Source: Choristoneura fumiferana (Eukaryota; Arthropoda; Insecta; Lepidoptera; Tortricidae). Taken from it: a stretch of 64,000 bases of DNA. How positions within the stretch are numbered: the stretch's first letter is position 1; each line of letters opens with the position of its first letter. The position numbers and the translations under genes are program-made. Where the stretch lies: NCBI RefSeq assembly GCF_025370935.1, contig NC_133499.1, positions 7,002,074 through 7,066,073 of the forward strand, given 5' to 3'. Below are positions 63,258-64,000 of the stretch, piece after piece. The notes under the pieces are model-generated. The model was not told the DNA's origin and searched no databases. It saw only the letters and a program-made list of their open reading frames with translations.

Positions 63258-63355
63258 TGAAACTGTAAATATTTCAGGATTTTTATAAAACTAACCTAAC
63301 CTAACCTAAAGAGTTCTACACGATGGCCCTGAAATAAATCCTGAAATATTTACAG
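63258..63355. repeat. Short inverted repeat
   Basis: GAAACTGTAAATATTTCAGG and CCTGAAATATTTACAGTTTT form arms around a TAACCTAACCTAACC run. Confidence 0.75.
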
Positions 63356-63360
63356 TTTTA

Positions 63361-64000
63361 CAGCCTTATTCATAAAAAATCCTTAATTGAGGTTTGATCG
63401 GTCTGTTACTTAGCAGACTGATTAAGCTTGTTAGACGGTTGTCAAGAAGTATGATTCATAAACGCTTGCTAGCAGTCTGCCAGTTGTTGAGCTGCTGATA
63501 GACGAATTAGACGCGTTATGTTGGCAATCTTGACAAATCAAAGACAAAAAATAGCCTCATCGATAATTAAAAAAAAAATTGACAGCAGTGACAGCCAATT
63601 AGCAGGAAAAAAAAGCGAGATGTTTGGTTTCCCGCCATTTCCGATCCGCATGTTTATGTTCAAGTGCAAAAAGCCGTAATTATGTTTATCATCCTAATTT
63701 TATTTTTCTCATATTTATTGTTAGTAAAGTAGTAAAGTAGCAGTAATTTTAGAGGATTTTTAAATACAAATTTCCTGAAAATAAATTTTCCTGTTTTTTT
63801 TTTCATCTTTGCGTAACTTCACCCCTTCACTAAAAATATCTTCGGTATGGTTTTTTTGCTCTGGTCAAAGTCAGCTGTTCAGAACTTGTGGCGGCCATTT
63901 TGTGACTTAGCAGGGAGATAAAGGAGGGTCTACGGTCCTCTAACTTTGCCAGAGCCTTGATCGACTGATTAGCGCTAACAGACGTTTTGAATCACGTTTT
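63361..64000. mobile_element. Probable element running off the window
   Basis: CAGCCTTATTCATAAAAAAT at the left resembles a common lepidopteran element end. Sequence near 63960-64000 (GATTAGCGCTAACAGACG) could approach its other end, but that lies outside. No coding frame. Confidence 0.35.

Overview
The window is insect nuclear DNA, almost certainly from a moth or butterfly. It is AT-rich and has spliced genes with GT-AG introns. It is packed with families typical of Lepidoptera: tRNA-derived SINEs with GAT tails, RTE-type LINE ends, poly(A) repeats ending in a shared tail, and many short inverted-repeat elements. Two 100-base runs of N (1375-1474, 25558-25657) are assembly gaps.

The only convincing host genes are two tandem paralogues on the minus strand, both SLC22-type (organic cation/carcinine/beta-alanine transporter-like) major facilitator proteins. 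Gene 1 is complete: 11 coding exons between 16190 and 4684, exon lengths 64, 205, 184, 130, 129, 193, 106, 248, 80, 176 and 177, which join in frame to 563 residues. Gene 2 lies upstream on the same strand. Ten exons between 46206 and 33499 match gene 1 exons 3 to 11 plus an extra C-terminal exon, with the same phases and nearly the same lengths. Its first two coding exons were not found up to 64000 and probably lie beyond the window. Each gene has its own large extracellular loop, an MFS motif-A loop, a PESAR-W motif and an LPE[ST] C-terminal motif, so both look functional.

Nearly everything else is transposable-element sequence, much of it inside the introns. Layout: 1-4680 LINE pieces, an inverted-repeat element, a minisatellite and repeats; 4684-16190 gene 1 with element-filled introns; 16191-33498 intergenic repeats, with two candidate non-coding first exons for gene 1; 33499-46206 gene 2; 46207-64000 repeats, presumably intron or 5' flank of gene 2. 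Several insertions can be dated relative to one another because target-site duplications are visible.

The most unusual structures are: two hAT-like elements that both carry an RTE-type reverse-transcriptase gene fragment inside their ends; a foldback element whose arms are made of iterons like GGGACATTTTGCGAA; a tRNA-derived SINE that repeatedly occurs with an inverted copy of its own tail, once flanked by a target-site duplication enclosing the whole composite; a 65-bp palindromic insertion with a perfect 8-bp duplication; and, in gene 1, a decayed duplicate of exon 6 and an exon-3 splice donor lying at the very edge of a repeat.
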